Source of the DNA: a virus
Virus record (IMG/VR): IMGVR_UViG_3300010885_034283
Coordinates: 1 to 47,691 of that record
DNA length: 47,691 nt
Reading direction: 5' to 3' (one strand)
The notes under the pieces were generated by a model, which worked only from the letters and a program-made list of their open reading frames with translations, did not search any database and had not been told where the DNA came from. Shown in pieces: positions 8,607 to 17,159 of this stretch. Both the position numbers and the translations under genes were made by a program. How positions within the stretch are numbered: position 1 is the stretch's first letter; each line of letters begins with the position of its first letter.

Positions 8607-9701
8607 ATGTTTGATGCTATCAAACCGTTGCTAGACAGCGGTATCATCAACGAAGACACACGTACAGCCATTAGTGAAGCTTGGGAAGCCAAGTTGCATG
8701 AAGCTCGCGAGTCTATTCGTGCAGAACTCCGTGAGGAGTTTGCCGGTCGTTACGAACACGACAAAGGCATGATGGTTGAAGCTCTAGACAAGATGGTAAC
8801 CGAGTCTCTTTCTGCAGAAATTAAAGAGTTTGCAGAAGACAAGCAAAAGCTAGCTGAAGATCGTGTGAAATTCAAACGTCACATGAGCGAAAGCGCAAGC
8901 AAGTTCGACAATTTCTTAGTTACTAAACTAGCTGAAGAAATCAAAGAACTACGTGCTGATCGCAAGACATACGAAAACAATATTTCTCAACTTGAGAAGT
9001 TTGTTATGAAGAGTCTTGCTGAAGAGATCAGTGAATTCGAAACAGACAAAAAATCTGTAATCGAAGCAAAGGTACGCTTAGTAGCTGAGGCACGACAACA
9101 GCATGATCAATTGCGCAAGCAGTTTATTGAGCGTAGTGCCAAACTTGTAAAAGAGTCTGTAGGTACCAAACTTGAGTCTGAGTTAACTCAACTTAAAGAA
9201 GACATTCAAATTGCTCGTGAGAACAATTTTGGTCGTCGTCTGTTCGAAGCATTTGCTAGTGAGTTTGCTGTAACACATCTCAATGAGAATCGTGAAATTG
9301 CTAAACTACAAGACATGGTTCAACACAAGAACAAGCAACTAAAAGAAGCTGTTCATATTGCTGAAACAACAAAAGCACTTGTTGAAACAAAAAACAAAGA
9401 GATTAAGATAGTTAAAGAAAGTGTAGCCCGCAAGGAAACTATGGATGCACTATTGAAGACTCTTAACAAGGAGAAGGCTACAATTATGAGTCAACTTCTT
9501 GAAAATGTGCAAACTGACAAATTACAGAATGCATATGAAAAGTATCTCCCTGCCGTACTGAACAATGGCGCAATGAAAACAGGTAAAACTGTGATCAGCG
9601 AAAGCCGTAGCACAGTAACAGGAGATAAAACTGCTAAAACACAAACTGCGGAACCCAGTGACAATGTCATTGAGATCAAGCGTTTAGCAGGGCTAAAGTA
9701 A
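8607..9701 (+). CDS. gp22: Prohead scaffold (core) protein gp22
   Basis: A 364-residue, almost entirely alpha-helical charged protein of the gp22 scaffold type. The N terminus (FDAIKPLLDSGIINEDTRTA) and the coiled-coil body, with repeated LAEEIxExxxDxK segments at about residues 70-160, are as expected. gp22 forms the inner core around which gp23 assembles, and it is later cut into small peptides by gp21. Many L-x-E and I-x-E sites are present. T4 gp22 is 269 residues, so this copy is longer. The start has a good ribosome site (AGGAGATAGGTA). Confidence 0.88.
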   Translation: MFDAIKPLLDSGIINEDTRTAISEAWEAKLHEARESIRAELREEFAGRYEHDKGMMVEALDKMVTESLSAEIKEFAEDKQKLAEDRVKFKRHMSESASKFDNFLVTKLAEEIKELRADRKTYENNISQLEKFVMKSLAEEISEFETDKKSVIEAKVRLVAEARQQHDQLRKQFIERSAKLVKESVGTKLESELTQLKEDIQIARENNFGRRLFEAFASEFAVTHLNENREIAKLQDMVQHKNKQLKEAVHIAETTKALVETKNKEIKIVKESVARKETMDALLKTLNKEKATIMSQLLENVQTDKLQNAYEKYLPAVLNNGAMKTGKTVISESRSTVTGDKTAKTQTAEPSDNVIEIKRLAGLK

Positions 9702-9723
9702 CCCTAAATAGGAGAAAAAAGAA

Positions 9724-10896
9724 ATGACAACCGCACTACTAGAAAGCCGTTGGGGCGAAACCAAAGACGCTCTGTTAGAAGGCTTAAACGGTTCACGTAG
9801 AACCACAATGAGTGTAATCCTCGAGAACACTCGCAAGCACTTGGCTGAAAATGCAACAGGTGGCGCTACTAGCTCAAGCAACGTAGCAACATTGAATCGC
9901 GTTATTCTTCCAGTGATTCGTCGTGTAATGCCGACAGTTATTGCTAACGAAATCGTTGGTGTTCAACCAATGACCGGACCTGTTGCACAGATCCACACAT
10001 TACGTGTTCGTTATGCAGACAACGTGTCTGGCACAAGCGGCGCAACTGGCGCATCTGCTGGTGATGAAGCATTGAGCCCATTCCGTATTGCTACTGCATA
10101 CTCGGGTGGTACCAATGGTTATCCATCAAGCACTTCAACCCTTGAAGGTGTTCCAGGTAATCGTATCAACGTTCAAATCTTGAAACAAGTTGTGGAAGCT
10201 AAAACCCGCAAATTGTCAGCACGTTGGACATTTGAAGCTGCTCAAGACGCACAAGCCATGCATGGTTTGGATGTCGAAGCAGAAATCATGGCCGCTCTTG
10301 CACAAGAGATTACCGTTGAAATCGACCAAGAAATTCTTGGATCACTACGTAGCCTAGCCGCTACAGACTTCACATACGACCAAAACGCAGTATCTGGTAC
10401 AGCTACATTCGTTGGTGACGAGCATGCCGCATTGGCAGTTCTAATCAACCGTGCCGCTAACCAAATCGCACAGCGTACACGTCGTGGTGCGGCTAACTGG
10501 GCAGTTGTAAGCCCAGCCGCATTGACTGTTCTTCAGTCAGCAACTACATCAGCATTTGCTCGTACCACAGAAGGTACATTCGAAGCTCCTACAAACACCA
10601 AGTTTGTTGGTACTTTGAACAGCGCAATGCGTGTGTATGTTGACAGCTATGCAAGCGATAGCACACCAGTTCTAGTTGGTTACAAAGGTTCTAGCGAGGC
10701 AGATGCTGCCGCGTTCTATTGCCCTTACGTGCCATTGATGAGCTCTGGTGTTGTTCTTGATCCAAACACATTCGAACCAGTCGTAGGATTTATGACTCGT
10801 TACGGATATGTTGAATTGACAAACACTGCGTCTTCTCTAGGAAACGCCGGTGACTACTTGTCAGAGATCGCTGTAAGCAACCTAACATTCCAATAA
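9724..10896 (+). CDS. gp23: Major capsid protein gp23
   Basis: A 390-residue T4-type major capsid protein with an HK97-like fold in this family. It is clearly shorter than T4 gp23 (521), suggesting absence of the T4 insertion domain. The N-terminal propeptide (first ~42 residues) contains several L-x-E/I-x-E sites; the last is L40-A41-E42, a plausible gp21 maturation cut before N43. The conserved stretch VILPVIRRVMPTVIANEIVG follows directly. The SD sequence GGAG overlaps a CCTAAATA box at 9703-9710, so that box is a doubtful promoter. A strong terminator follows at 10931. No gp24-like vertex paralogue is seen in the window. Confidence 0.95.
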   Translation: MTTALLESRWGETKDALLEGLNGSRRTTMSVILENTRKHLAENATGGATSSSNVATLNRVILPVIRRVMPTVIANEIVGVQPMTGPVAQIHTLRVRYADNVSGTSGATGASAGDEALSPFRIATAYSGGTNGYPSSTSTLEGVPGNRINVQILKQVVEAKTRKLSARWTFEAAQDAQAMHGLDVEAEIMAALAQEITVEIDQEILGSLRSLAATDFTYDQNAVSGTATFVGDEHAALAVLINRAANQIAQRTRRGAANWAVVSPAALTVLQSATTSAFARTTEGTFEAPTNTKFVGTLNSAMRVYVDSYASDSTPVLVGYKGSSEADAAAFYCPYVPLMSSGVVLDPNTFEPVVGFMTRYGYVELTNTASSLGNAGDYLSEIAVSNLTFQ

Positions 10897-10930
10897 TATT
10901 GGAACGTCAACCCAGGGATGGGAAGGCAGG

Positions 10931-10955
10931 AAAAGCACCGCAAGGTGCTTTTTTT
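10931..10955 (+). terminator. Intrinsic terminator after gp23
   Basis: Stem AAGCACC/GGTGCTT with a GCAA tetraloop and a following run of T. The A run on the other side means it could also end transcription of the convergent methyltransferase gene. The same stem recurs at 25846-25870 with a TTCG loop. Confidence 0.88.
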
Positions 10956-10960
10956 GTGAC

Positions 10961-11695
10961 TCAAGATCTACCCAATGTTTTTCTATTGCCAAATGCTATG
11001 TTGGTCCAGTCTGGTATAGCGGTTTTTTCTAATACCAGTTCAATTTCGTAGCAACCGTGTGAGTGTAACAGTTGACCAGTGTAGTCTAGTCCGTCGGATC
11101 CTTGTGTGGATACACGAGTCCATCCGTCGTTCCAATCTGCATCGTTGTCTATACAATGGCGCACCCTGTAGCCTAGGTGTGGCAACGCTTCAAAAACTTC
11201 TAATAACAAATGACCTGGTGTATAAAATCGTTTGTGATCTGGGTTGTACTCACTGGGCAGATCCGGCTTCTTTTCATATAACCAAACATGTGGCACAATG
11301 ATAATAAGGTACCCGCCTATTTTAAGCACACGATACCACTCTTGTAACACAGTACGCCAGTCGTCCACGTGCTCAAATATATGACTAGCATAAACAGTAT
11401 CTTGACTAGTATCTGCAAAAGGTAAAAGAACACCGTTGTACCCGGGGTAATTTTTATCAATGCCAATCGCATGAGGAAACACAGTTTCACAACCTAGCCC
11501 TCCGTCGTGCCCAATCTCTAGCATGTTGGGTCCGCTACAGTATTTTTCCCAGAAGCCGTTGTTAAATTTTTCTTTATATGTTTTAGCAGTCTCTGGTCCG
11601 ACTTTGCGTCCGGTTTTGGCCCAGGCCGCTTTCAAGCCATACGGATCCCATACCTCCTCGGTATCTGTTGACATGGTTGAAGTTAGTGTAGTCAT
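10961..11695 (-). CDS. SAM-dependent class I methyltransferase
   Basis: A 244-residue protein with a Methyltransf_11-like core: motif I MLEIGHDGGLG, the acidic residue binding the SAM ribose in GIDKNYPG, TVYASHIFEHVDDW, and VLKIGGYLIIIVPH. The acceptor is unknown; glycan, lipid or protein methylation are all possible, and no DNA-methylase motif (DPPY/NPPY) is seen. The ATG at 11695 is chosen because a sigma70-like promoter (TTGCCC, 17 bases, TATAAT at 11703-11708) lies just upstream. The longer frame reaching 11755 would run through that promoter and a hairpin. An internal ATG at 11674 is an alternative. It sits alone on the minus strand between capsid and surface protein genes, like an acquired accessory gene. 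Confidence 0.8.
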   Translation of the reverse strand: MTTLTSTMSTDTEEVWDPYGLKAAWAKTGRKVGPETAKTYKEKFNNGFWEKYCSGPNMLEIGHDGGLGCETVFPHAIGIDKNYPGYNGVLLPFADTSQDTVYASHIFEHVDDWRTVLQEWYRVLKIGGYLIIIVPHVWLYEKKPDLPSEYNPDHKRFYTPGHLLLEVFEALPHLGYRVRHCIDNDADWNDGWTRVSTQGSDGLDYTGQLLHSHGCYEIELVLEKTAIPDWTNIAFGNRKTLGRS

Positions 11696-11702
11696 GTTAA
11701 TA

Positions 11703-11731
11703 ATTATACAGTAAAGAAATAGCCCGGGCAA
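11703..11731 (-). promoter_or_regulatory. Sigma70-like promoter of the methyltransferase
   Basis: On the minus strand TTGCCC (11726-11731), a 17-base spacer and TATAAT (11703-11708). The predicted start of transcription falls at about 11696, next to the ATG at 11695, so the message may be leaderless. Confidence 0.6.
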
Positions 11732-11755
11732 TTTCTTACCCGGGCTACCACGCAC

Positions 11756-11915
11756 TCTCTAGGTGAACGCTGTCTGACTAGCGTTATACGTAGTATACAG
11801 CAGGCAGTGAGCAATAGCAAACTTTATGATAAATAAGTTTGTTCATCTCAGAAGTGAGAACTTATGCGGTCCCCACCGCGTAGGCCCAGAACGCCAACAC
11901 ATTAAGGAGAAACAA
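11756..11915. other. Structured intergenic region with hairpins
   Basis: The gap between the methyltransferase and the next plus-strand gene, together with the bases just left of it, holds perfect stems at 11721-11746 (AGCCCGGG/CCCGGGCT), 11766-11785 (AACGCT/AGCGTT) and 11866-11879 (GCGGT/ACCGC, CCCC loop). The last lies in the predicted leader of the downstream gene, after its late promoter box. Confidence 0.5.
11828..11835 (+). promoter_or_regulatory. Late promoter box GATAAATA
   Basis: Seven of eight matches to TATAAATA, 80 bases before the ATG at 11916, giving an unusually long leader for this phage. Confidence 0.65.
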
Positions 11916-12659
11916 ATGGGACGTCCTATTAAGGCAAAATTTTTCAACCCGGTAGACAACACAGCAGACGGTCGCGTGTTAATTGGTGGTGAGGGTGTAA
12001 CCTCTACTAACAGTAACGTTGCAGTTACATTCAGCAATCGTGGCCTTGGCTACTTTTCTGCCAATGCAGTGGTAACATTCAGTGCACCACAACTGCCAAC
12101 AGGTGTAGCAGCCACTGGTACTGTTATTTTATTTGCAAACGGCGCTGTGAATGGCGTTGGATTGACCAGTGCAGGTACTGGCTACACAACCAAACCAACA
12201 CTGACATTCACTGGTGCAAACACAACTCCAGCAGTTGGCACAATCACTGGTGGTGGCTTGACAGCCGCAGTAACCAACGTAATGGCAGTGACTGCATTTA
12301 TTCCTGTGGCCAACGGCGGCTCCAGTGGAGTGGCTGCTGACATTGTGGCACAAAAAGGTACTCGTCGTTACAGAGTTGTTACTGCACAAGGCACTGGTGT
12401 TTGCGCACTGGCAAACACTGCGGCAACAGCTGGCAAAATGACTATCATTGCAACAGACAGCCAAGCTAGCACATACTATGTGACCAAGCTAAATGGCACA
12501 CTGGTCACTCTTGAGCAACAGAATGATGGCGGCACCGGCTTTGATTATACCACTGGCGCACAAGCAAAATGGACTGATCCAGCAACCAACAGTTTTGCAC
12601 TGGCAGCATCTGCACCAACTGCAACTGATATTGGTACAGTTACACTAGCAACTAACTAA
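11916..12659 (+). CDS. Virion structural protein, probably surface/head-associated
   Basis: A 247-residue protein with the N terminus MGRPIKAKFFNPVDNTADG, a start recalled from structural proteins of T4-like phages of marine bacteria. The rest is rich in Gly, Thr, Val and Ala, with a repeated pattern of the type VTSxGxGYxxxPTxTFTG (residues ~30-110), typical of extracellular beta-sandwich virion proteins. The ATG at 11916 is chosen over the upstream frame because AAGGAGA precedes it by five bases and the late promoter box is inside the longer frame. It forms a single-gene unit closed by a strong terminator. The exact role is unknown; position after gp23 makes a capsid-surface protein plausible. 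Confidence 0.75.
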   Translation: MGRPIKAKFFNPVDNTADGRVLIGGEGVTSTNSNVAVTFSNRGLGYFSANAVVTFSAPQLPTGVAATGTVILFANGAVNGVGLTSAGTGYTTKPTLTFTGANTTPAVGTITGGGLTAAVTNVMAVTAFIPVANGGSSGVAADIVAQKGTRRYRVVTAQGTGVCALANTAATAGKMTIIATDSQASTYYVTKLNGTLVTLEQQNDGGTGFDYTTGAQAKWTDPATNSFALAASAPTATDIGTVTLATN

Positions 12660-12681
12660 TCCACTTGGATAGTTACAACAA

Positions 12682-12706
12682 AAGAGGGCTTCGGCCCTCT
12701 TTTTAT
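12682..12706 (+). terminator. Intrinsic terminator with TTCG loop
   Basis: Stem AGAGGGC/GCCCTCT closed by the stable TTCG tetraloop and followed by TTTTATTTT, 24 bases after the stop of the 247-residue gene. Confidence 0.9.
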
Positions 12707-12722
12707 TTTGGCGCCTGCTCCG

Positions 12723-12730
12723 GATAAATA
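12723..12730 (+). promoter_or_regulatory. Late promoter box GATAAATA
   Basis: Seven of eight matches to TATAAATA, 23 bases before the ATG at 12754 and directly after a terminator. Confidence 0.7.
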
Positions 12731-12753
12731 AAGCATACAAGTATTGAGAAGCC

Positions 12754-13395
12754 ATGAGCATACAAAAGAACATAGCCAGCGCATATACCATTTACAGTGT
12801 TAATCGCACCGATCCTATTATTCTGGATTCTAGCATTATCATCCTAAACGGTAACGTGCAGATTAAAGGCAACACAACCACAGTGTCCACACAGAACTCA
12901 GTGGTTGCAGACAACATCATCCAGATCAACAGTGGTGAGACTGGGGCTGGTGTGGGTGGTGGCACAGGATTTGCCGGTATTGAAGTAGCTCGCGGATCAC
13001 TACCCAATGTACAACTTCGTTTCAACGAAACCATTGATAATTGGCAAGTGACCTATGATGGATCCACATACGTAACGTTGGTAGCAACCACAACAGGTTT
13101 TACTAAACTAAGTGAAGACACTGCTCCGTCTTTGAGCGCAAACCTAGTGACTGGGTCAAACTGGCTAACCAGTAACACTACAATACAAGTTGACCCAGCA
13201 TTGCATTTTGTTGTTTATGGTAACGTAAAGCTTCAAAATCAAACAAATTTTCCTGCTTCAGAAGCAGGAAACACCTATATATCTGCCGGTACTGTAGCGA
13301 CCGGTGGCTCTGGCCTGTATGTGATCAATCCCACAGTGGGGCAGGATGAACTAGTAACCAAAGGAAAAGCCATTGTCTTTTCCTTGATCTTTTAA
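12754..13395 (+). CDS. Fibre-type structural protein (short)
   Basis: A 213-residue beta-rich protein. Residues 31-62 (GNVQIKGNTTTVSTQNSVV, then ADNIIQINSG) follow the GNLxVxGxTTTVxTxNxxxxDxxI pattern found again in the large fibre proteins at 17160 and 25917. The C terminus DELVTKGKAIVFSLIF resembles fibre tips recalled from related phages. The protein is probably a short tail fibre or baseplate-attached spike that shares an attachment or trimerisation module with the long fibres. It starts a run of genes spaced by 1-10 bases (13405, 13733). Function is inferred from module sharing only. Confidence 0.7.
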   Translation: MSIQKNIASAYTIYSVNRTDPIILDSSIIILNGNVQIKGNTTTVSTQNSVVADNIIQINSGETGAGVGGGTGFAGIEVARGSLPNVQLRFNETIDNWQVTYDGSTYVTLVATTTGFTKLSEDTAPSLSANLVTGSNWLTSNTTIQVDPALHFVVYGNVKLQNQTNFPASEAGNTYISAGTVATGGSGLYVINPTVGQDELVTKGKAIVFSLIF

Positions 13396-13404
13396 GGAAA
13401 AAGC

Positions 13405-13731
13405 ATGGCAATTATAAATTCAATTATTACTACGCTGGGAGGCACTGCGGCAGCTAACGTGTACGCCAGTGCCGGTAACACCGCAGTAACAACCATATAT
13501 CTATGCAATGCAACAAATGTGCCAGTGACCATCAATCTATTTTGCGTGGCAGGTGGTGCAAACGTAGCAAACCCTTCTCGTAACATGCTTTATAGTAATT
13601 TACAAGTTGCTGGCAATGATACTTACGTCATTGATTCGGAACGTTTATTGCTTGGGCAAGGCGACCACTTGCGTGCCAATGCCAGCATTGCAAGTTCAGT
13701 ACTAGCAACCATTAGTTTTACGAGCATCTAA
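13405..13731 (+). CDS. Small virion structural protein, unknown
   Basis: A 108-residue beta-rich protein (ANVYASAGNTAVTTIYLCNA, later LLLGQGDHLRANAS). Its pattern of a value reported per element with a default 'YVIDSERLLLGQGD' resembles small phage fibre-associated proteins, but I cannot name a family. It is preceded by AAGGAAAAAGC, nine bases after the previous stop, and its own stop is one base before the next ATG. This tight spacing implies translational coupling and assembly with its neighbours. It could be a fibre cap, linker or decoration protein. Confidence 0.65.
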   Translation: MAIINSIITTLGGTAAANVYASAGNTAVTTIYLCNATNVPVTINLFCVAGGANVANPSRNMLYSNLQVAGNDTYVIDSERLLLGQGDHLRANASIASSVLATISFTSI

Positions 13732-13732
13732 C

Positions 13733-14155
13733 ATGGGAAGATTTGTAAAGAACTTTACACTACAACCAACTGGTAGTTACAGTGTTATAATTCCCAACGG
13801 CACTAGTTCACTGGGTCCTGAAGGTCCTGTTAATGGACAGTTCCGTTACAATGCTACCACCGCCAACATGCAGGCCTATTTTGGCGGTGGGTGGAAACAA
13901 CTGGCAGTGGCAGGTAACAGTACCATTCTTAAAGATGCATTCACTGGTGATGGTGCCACCACTGGATTCACAATGACATATAGTTATAACTCAGGGCAGG
14001 AGTCACAAGCCCTGGTGTTTATTGGCGGAGTTTTTCAAAACCCAGGAGTAAACTACACTTTTGGCGGCACAACAACTGCAACATTCACAAGCCCACCACC
14101 GTTTGGACAAGCTGTGGTTATTCTGCATAACTTCGCTAGTACACAAGCGGCCTAA
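13733..14155 (+). CDS. Small fibre-type protein with shared C-terminal domain
   Basis: A 140-residue protein with two parts. Residues ~25-57 (GPVNGQFRYNATTANMQAYF, then GGGWKQLA) match the 'xGxxRYNTxxxxxExYxxGxW' module found in phage fibres, including 14191 and 17160. Residues ~65-138 (FTGDGATTGFTMTYSYNSGQ to the end) match a domain repeated in both large fibres (NGDGATTVYTL, then inGVxQxPxxxY, then TFTxaPxxxxxV). It looks like a minimal fibre made only of the C-terminal modules of its neighbours. It is translationally coupled to the preceding gene (one-base gap). Confidence 0.7.
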   Translation: MGRFVKNFTLQPTGSYSVIIPNGTSSLGPEGPVNGQFRYNATTANMQAYFGGGWKQLAVAGNSTILKDAFTGDGATTGFTMTYSYNSGQESQALVFIGGVFQNPGVNYTFGGTTTATFTSPPPFGQAVVILHNFASTQAA

Positions 14156-14161
14156 CCGCTC

Positions 14162-14169
14162 TATAAATA
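14162..14169 (+). promoter_or_regulatory. Late promoter box TATAAATA
   Basis: Exact match to the T4 late box, 21 bases before the ATG of the 954-residue fibre; a ribosome site TAGGAGTGG lies between. Confidence 0.82.
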
Positions 14170-14190
14170 CAAACAGCATAGGAGTGGCGG

Positions 14191-17055
14191 ATGGCAATTG
14201 GTCGTGTGGCAGGGCCAATGTTATTGTCGGAACTAGACCGACAAGGCATTGACTTAAATTTTACCACAAACAGTAATACACTGGCCTATCTTGATTTTAG
14301 TAATTTCAAGATGGGAATCAACACGTCCGTCCTTACTGAAACTCTCACAATCTACGGAAACATATCAGCAGGCAATGTTGTTGTCACTGCTAATACAATT
14401 TCCACACAACAGAACAACAAAAGTTTAATACTAGCCGCAGGCGAAAGTTTGAAGCTCACTGCTGGCTTTGGTGCCAACATTCGTGTGCGTGACAACATTG
14501 ACATGCAATCCGGCGGCAATCAAACGCTGACGTCTACTGGTACTATCACGTTAGCCACAGCCGCACAAAATATAAACTCTGCTGGGTTGGTTACAGTTAC
14601 CAGTGGCACCAGTGCCAACATCACTGTAATCAACAATGTTGATATTACTACTGGTGGTAGAACATTAATCAGCAATGTCAACGTGCTCAAAGGCAATATC
14701 AATGCAACTGACATTGGTACCACCACACCGTCAACTGGTAGGTTTACTACAGTTAACTCCACAGCATTGGCCAACCTAGCCAACGTCAAAGTACAAACAC
14801 TATCAAACAATCGTATTGTCTACAGTAACTCTGGTATACTAGCCGACGATCCAGACTTGTTATATTTCAATGCCAACAACACATTGTATGTTGGTAATAT
14901 TCAAACCAGTGGCGCATTGTCTTACGAAATCATTGGCGCCAACAATATCACACTAACCACACTGGTTGGTACGCAAGTACTGTATGCCAATACCTCAAGT
15001 CCTTCGTTCATAGTTGGCAGTCCAGGCATGGTGTACTTTGATACCAACAGCAGTCTGCGTGTGACTGAATTAGGCATTACTACTGTACCCGGAAGCCGTG
15101 TGCTGTACACTGCAAGTAACAATCAAGTACAAAGCAATCCGGCATTTTATTACGATGGCACAACATTTGCCAGCAACGGAACCAGTGTGCTTGGTAACTT
15201 GACATTCTCTGTTTCTACCATAAGTGGCCGTGCTACCAACCAAGACATTGTGCTAGCACCATTGGGTTCAGGCGCAGTGTCAGTCAGCTTTAAGAAAATC
15301 ACAAACCTAGGCACACCCACTGCTGGTGCTGATGCGGCAACCAAAGACTATGTGGACAGTTTTAGTGCTGGATTTATTACAGACACCATTGCTCAAGGCG
15401 GATCAAACGTGGCAGTTCGTGACGACAGCTACGGAACAGCCAACGTTAAAATCTACGTTAACAATGTACTGCAAGCCAGCTTTGACGGGCAGACTGCAAG
15501 ACTAGAAGATATTGAAATTTACGGAAGCCGACTAACTGCCTTGGCTGGGCCATTGGAAATGATTCCGGGGGCTGGTGAAAGAATATTCTTTGGTGGCAAC
15601 TCAGCAGTGACCTTGCCAATTGGCGGCACTGGACTTCGTCCAGTAATTCCAGACCTGGGTGATTTGAGATACAACACCGATATCAACGGAATTGAGTTCT
15701 ACAACGGAGACTGGACATCAACCACACCCATCATCCGTAAACAGATTATCTATCCAGACGGTGTTACTCAAGCATATACACTGACTTACAGTGCCAGCGA
15801 AGATGGCATTTTGGTCAACATCAACGGTGTGATCAGCCAAGCAGGTGCCGGCTACACTGTGGTTGGAACCACAATAACATTTGCAGAAGCACCGCTTACA
15901 ACCGACATTGTTGAAATTCGTTATCTAACAGGCAGTCTAAGTATTAGTTCAGCGCCAACTGTGGTCACACAGTTGTACAACGACCTAGACCCTATTCCGT
16001 TTAACATCAACGCCGCAGTTGCATCAATGACAGCAGTAACTCCTGCAGGTACCAGTCACAGAACCAGCAGATTGAATTCCGTGGGCAACGTGTTGTACCA
16101 AAACTCCGGTACCACAATGTATAGATTCACACTGAGCACCGCTTACCAGGCCAACACTTTTGTTTATGGCGGGCAAAACTTTTTGCCCAGCACATATTTT
16201 ACAGAAACATACGGTCCACAAGGATTTGAGTCAAACACCGGTGGCACCCGATACTACACAGTGGGCAACACCAGTGGCAGAGTGTACGAGTACAGTACCA
16301 CCGCAGCCTATCAGTTTACTGGCATGTTACTTACAGGTGGCAACCTATTGATAACTCCGCAGGATGCACAGCCAAGAAACATTCGTTTCAAAACAGATGG
16401 TACCAGCATGTACATGGTTGGATCAGCCAACGTTAAAATTTTCCAATACAATTTGTCTACACCTTGGCGAGTGAACACCGCAGTGGCAGTGGGCAACGTG
16501 TCAGTCAGCGTTCAAGACACCAGTCCACAAGATGTTTACTTTAATACCGCTGGCACACAGATGTTTGTTGCTGGTGGTATCAATGGTAAAGTAACCAGGT
16601 ACGATCTAAGCACTGCCTGGCAAGTGAACACAGCTAGTTATTCGGGATGGACATTTAACTCGTTGGCACCAACCAATACTCTGCGTACCATGGACTTCAA
16701 ACCAGACGGTACAAAAATGTATCTGGGTATACAGACTGGTGTCACACAAGAATACACACTGTCTCAAACAGGCACACTGGAAATTGACAGCTTTTATGTC
16801 ACAGCATACCGCAGTGCCAAATACACTGTGCTGTGCAAGAGTGCAGGATCCACTGCATATCAAACAACAGATCTACTGTTGATTCACAACGGAACCACAG
16901 CCAATCTTCAGCAGACAGGATCTACAGTGCTAGGCAGTTCAATTGCCACATTCACAGCGGGCATTGATGCTCTGGGCGTGGTTCGATTGTATGCTACAAC
17001 ATCAGTGATTGACGCTGTAGTCAAGCTAGAACGCACTTATTTTACTGACCTCTAA
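14191..17055 (+). CDS. Tail fibre protein with probable beta-propeller
   Basis: A 954-residue fibre. Residues 1-370 are beta-rich repeats (GNISAGNVVVTANTISTQQN type). Near 372-392 is NLGTPTAGADAATKDYVDSF, the A-TK-YVDS motif of many phage fibres. A YNTDxxGIEFYNGDW module follows near 490, and a beta domain starting IIYPDGVTQAYTLTY lies near 520-590. Residues ~620-860 contain four to five repeats of the type P-x-V/I-x-F-x-x-D/N-G-T-x-M-Y/F-V-x-G ... V-x-x-Y-x-L-S-T-x-W-x-V-N-T-A, which suggests a beta-propeller. The last ~90 residues (YRSAKYTVLCKSAG...) are shared with the fibre at 17160. It probably contacts the host surface; the receptor is unknown. Confidence 0.8.
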   Translation: MAIGRVAGPMLLSELDRQGIDLNFTTNSNTLAYLDFSNFKMGINTSVLTETLTIYGNISAGNVVVTANTISTQQNNKSLILAAGESLKLTAGFGANIRVRDNIDMQSGGNQTLTSTGTITLATAAQNINSAGLVTVTSGTSANITVINNVDITTGGRTLISNVNVLKGNINATDIGTTTPSTGRFTTVNSTALANLANVKVQTLSNNRIVYSNSGILADDPDLLYFNANNTLYVGNIQTSGALSYEIIGANNITLTTLVGTQVLYANTSSPSFIVGSPGMVYFDTNSSLRVTELGITTVPGSRVLYTASNNQVQSNPAFYYDGTTFASNGTSVLGNLTFSVSTISGRATNQDIVLAPLGSGAVSVSFKKITNLGTPTAGADAATKDYVDSFSAGFITDTIAQGGSNVAVRDDSYGTANVKIYVNNVLQASFDGQTARLEDIEIYGSRLTALAGPLEMIPGAGERIFFGGNSAVTLPIGGTGLRPVIPDLGDLRYNTDINGIEFYNGDWTSTTPIIRKQIIYPDGVTQAYTLTYSASEDGILVNINGVISQAGAGYTVVGTTITFAEAPLTTDIVEIRYLTGSLSISSAPTVVTQLYNDLDPIPFNINAAVASMTAVTPAGTSHRTSRLNSVGNVLYQNSGTTMYRFTLSTAYQANTFVYGGQNFLPSTYFTETYGPQGFESNTGGTRYYTVGNTSGRVYEYSTTAAYQFTGMLLTGGNLLITPQDAQPRNIRFKTDGTSMYMVGSANVKIFQYNLSTPWRVNTAVAVGNVSVSVQDTSPQDVYFNTAGTQMFVAGGINGKVTRYDLSTAWQVNTASYSGWTFNSLAPTNTLRTMDFKPDGTKMYLGIQTGVTQEYTLSQTGTLEIDSFYVTAYRSAKYTVLCKSAGSTAYQTTDLLLIHNGTTANLQQTGSTVLGSSIATFTAGIDALGVVRLYATTSVIDAVVKLERTYFTDL

Positions 17056-17112
17056 GCAGTAAAAGCACAATAGATTCAAATACCCCACACGGGCAACCTT
17101 TGCGCCCAAAAC

Positions 17113-17120
17113 GCTAAATA
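17113..17120 (+). promoter_or_regulatory. Late promoter-like box GCTAAATA
   Basis: Six of eight matches with an intact TAAATA core, 39 bases before the ATG of the 1431-residue fibre. The ribosome site is TTAGGAGC. Confidence 0.6.
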
Positions 17121-17159
17121 GCTTAAACGACTCTCACTTCGCTTAGGAGCTTACACAAC

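Noticed and set aside
9703-9710. CCTAAATA box before gp23
   Set aside because: It directly adjoins the ribosome site GGAG, so a transcript starting 6 bases later would lose part of that site; kept as doubtful only.
17085-17105. GGGC/GCCC stem between the two large fibre genes
   Set aside because: Only four pairs, a long loop and no T run; too weak to call a terminator.
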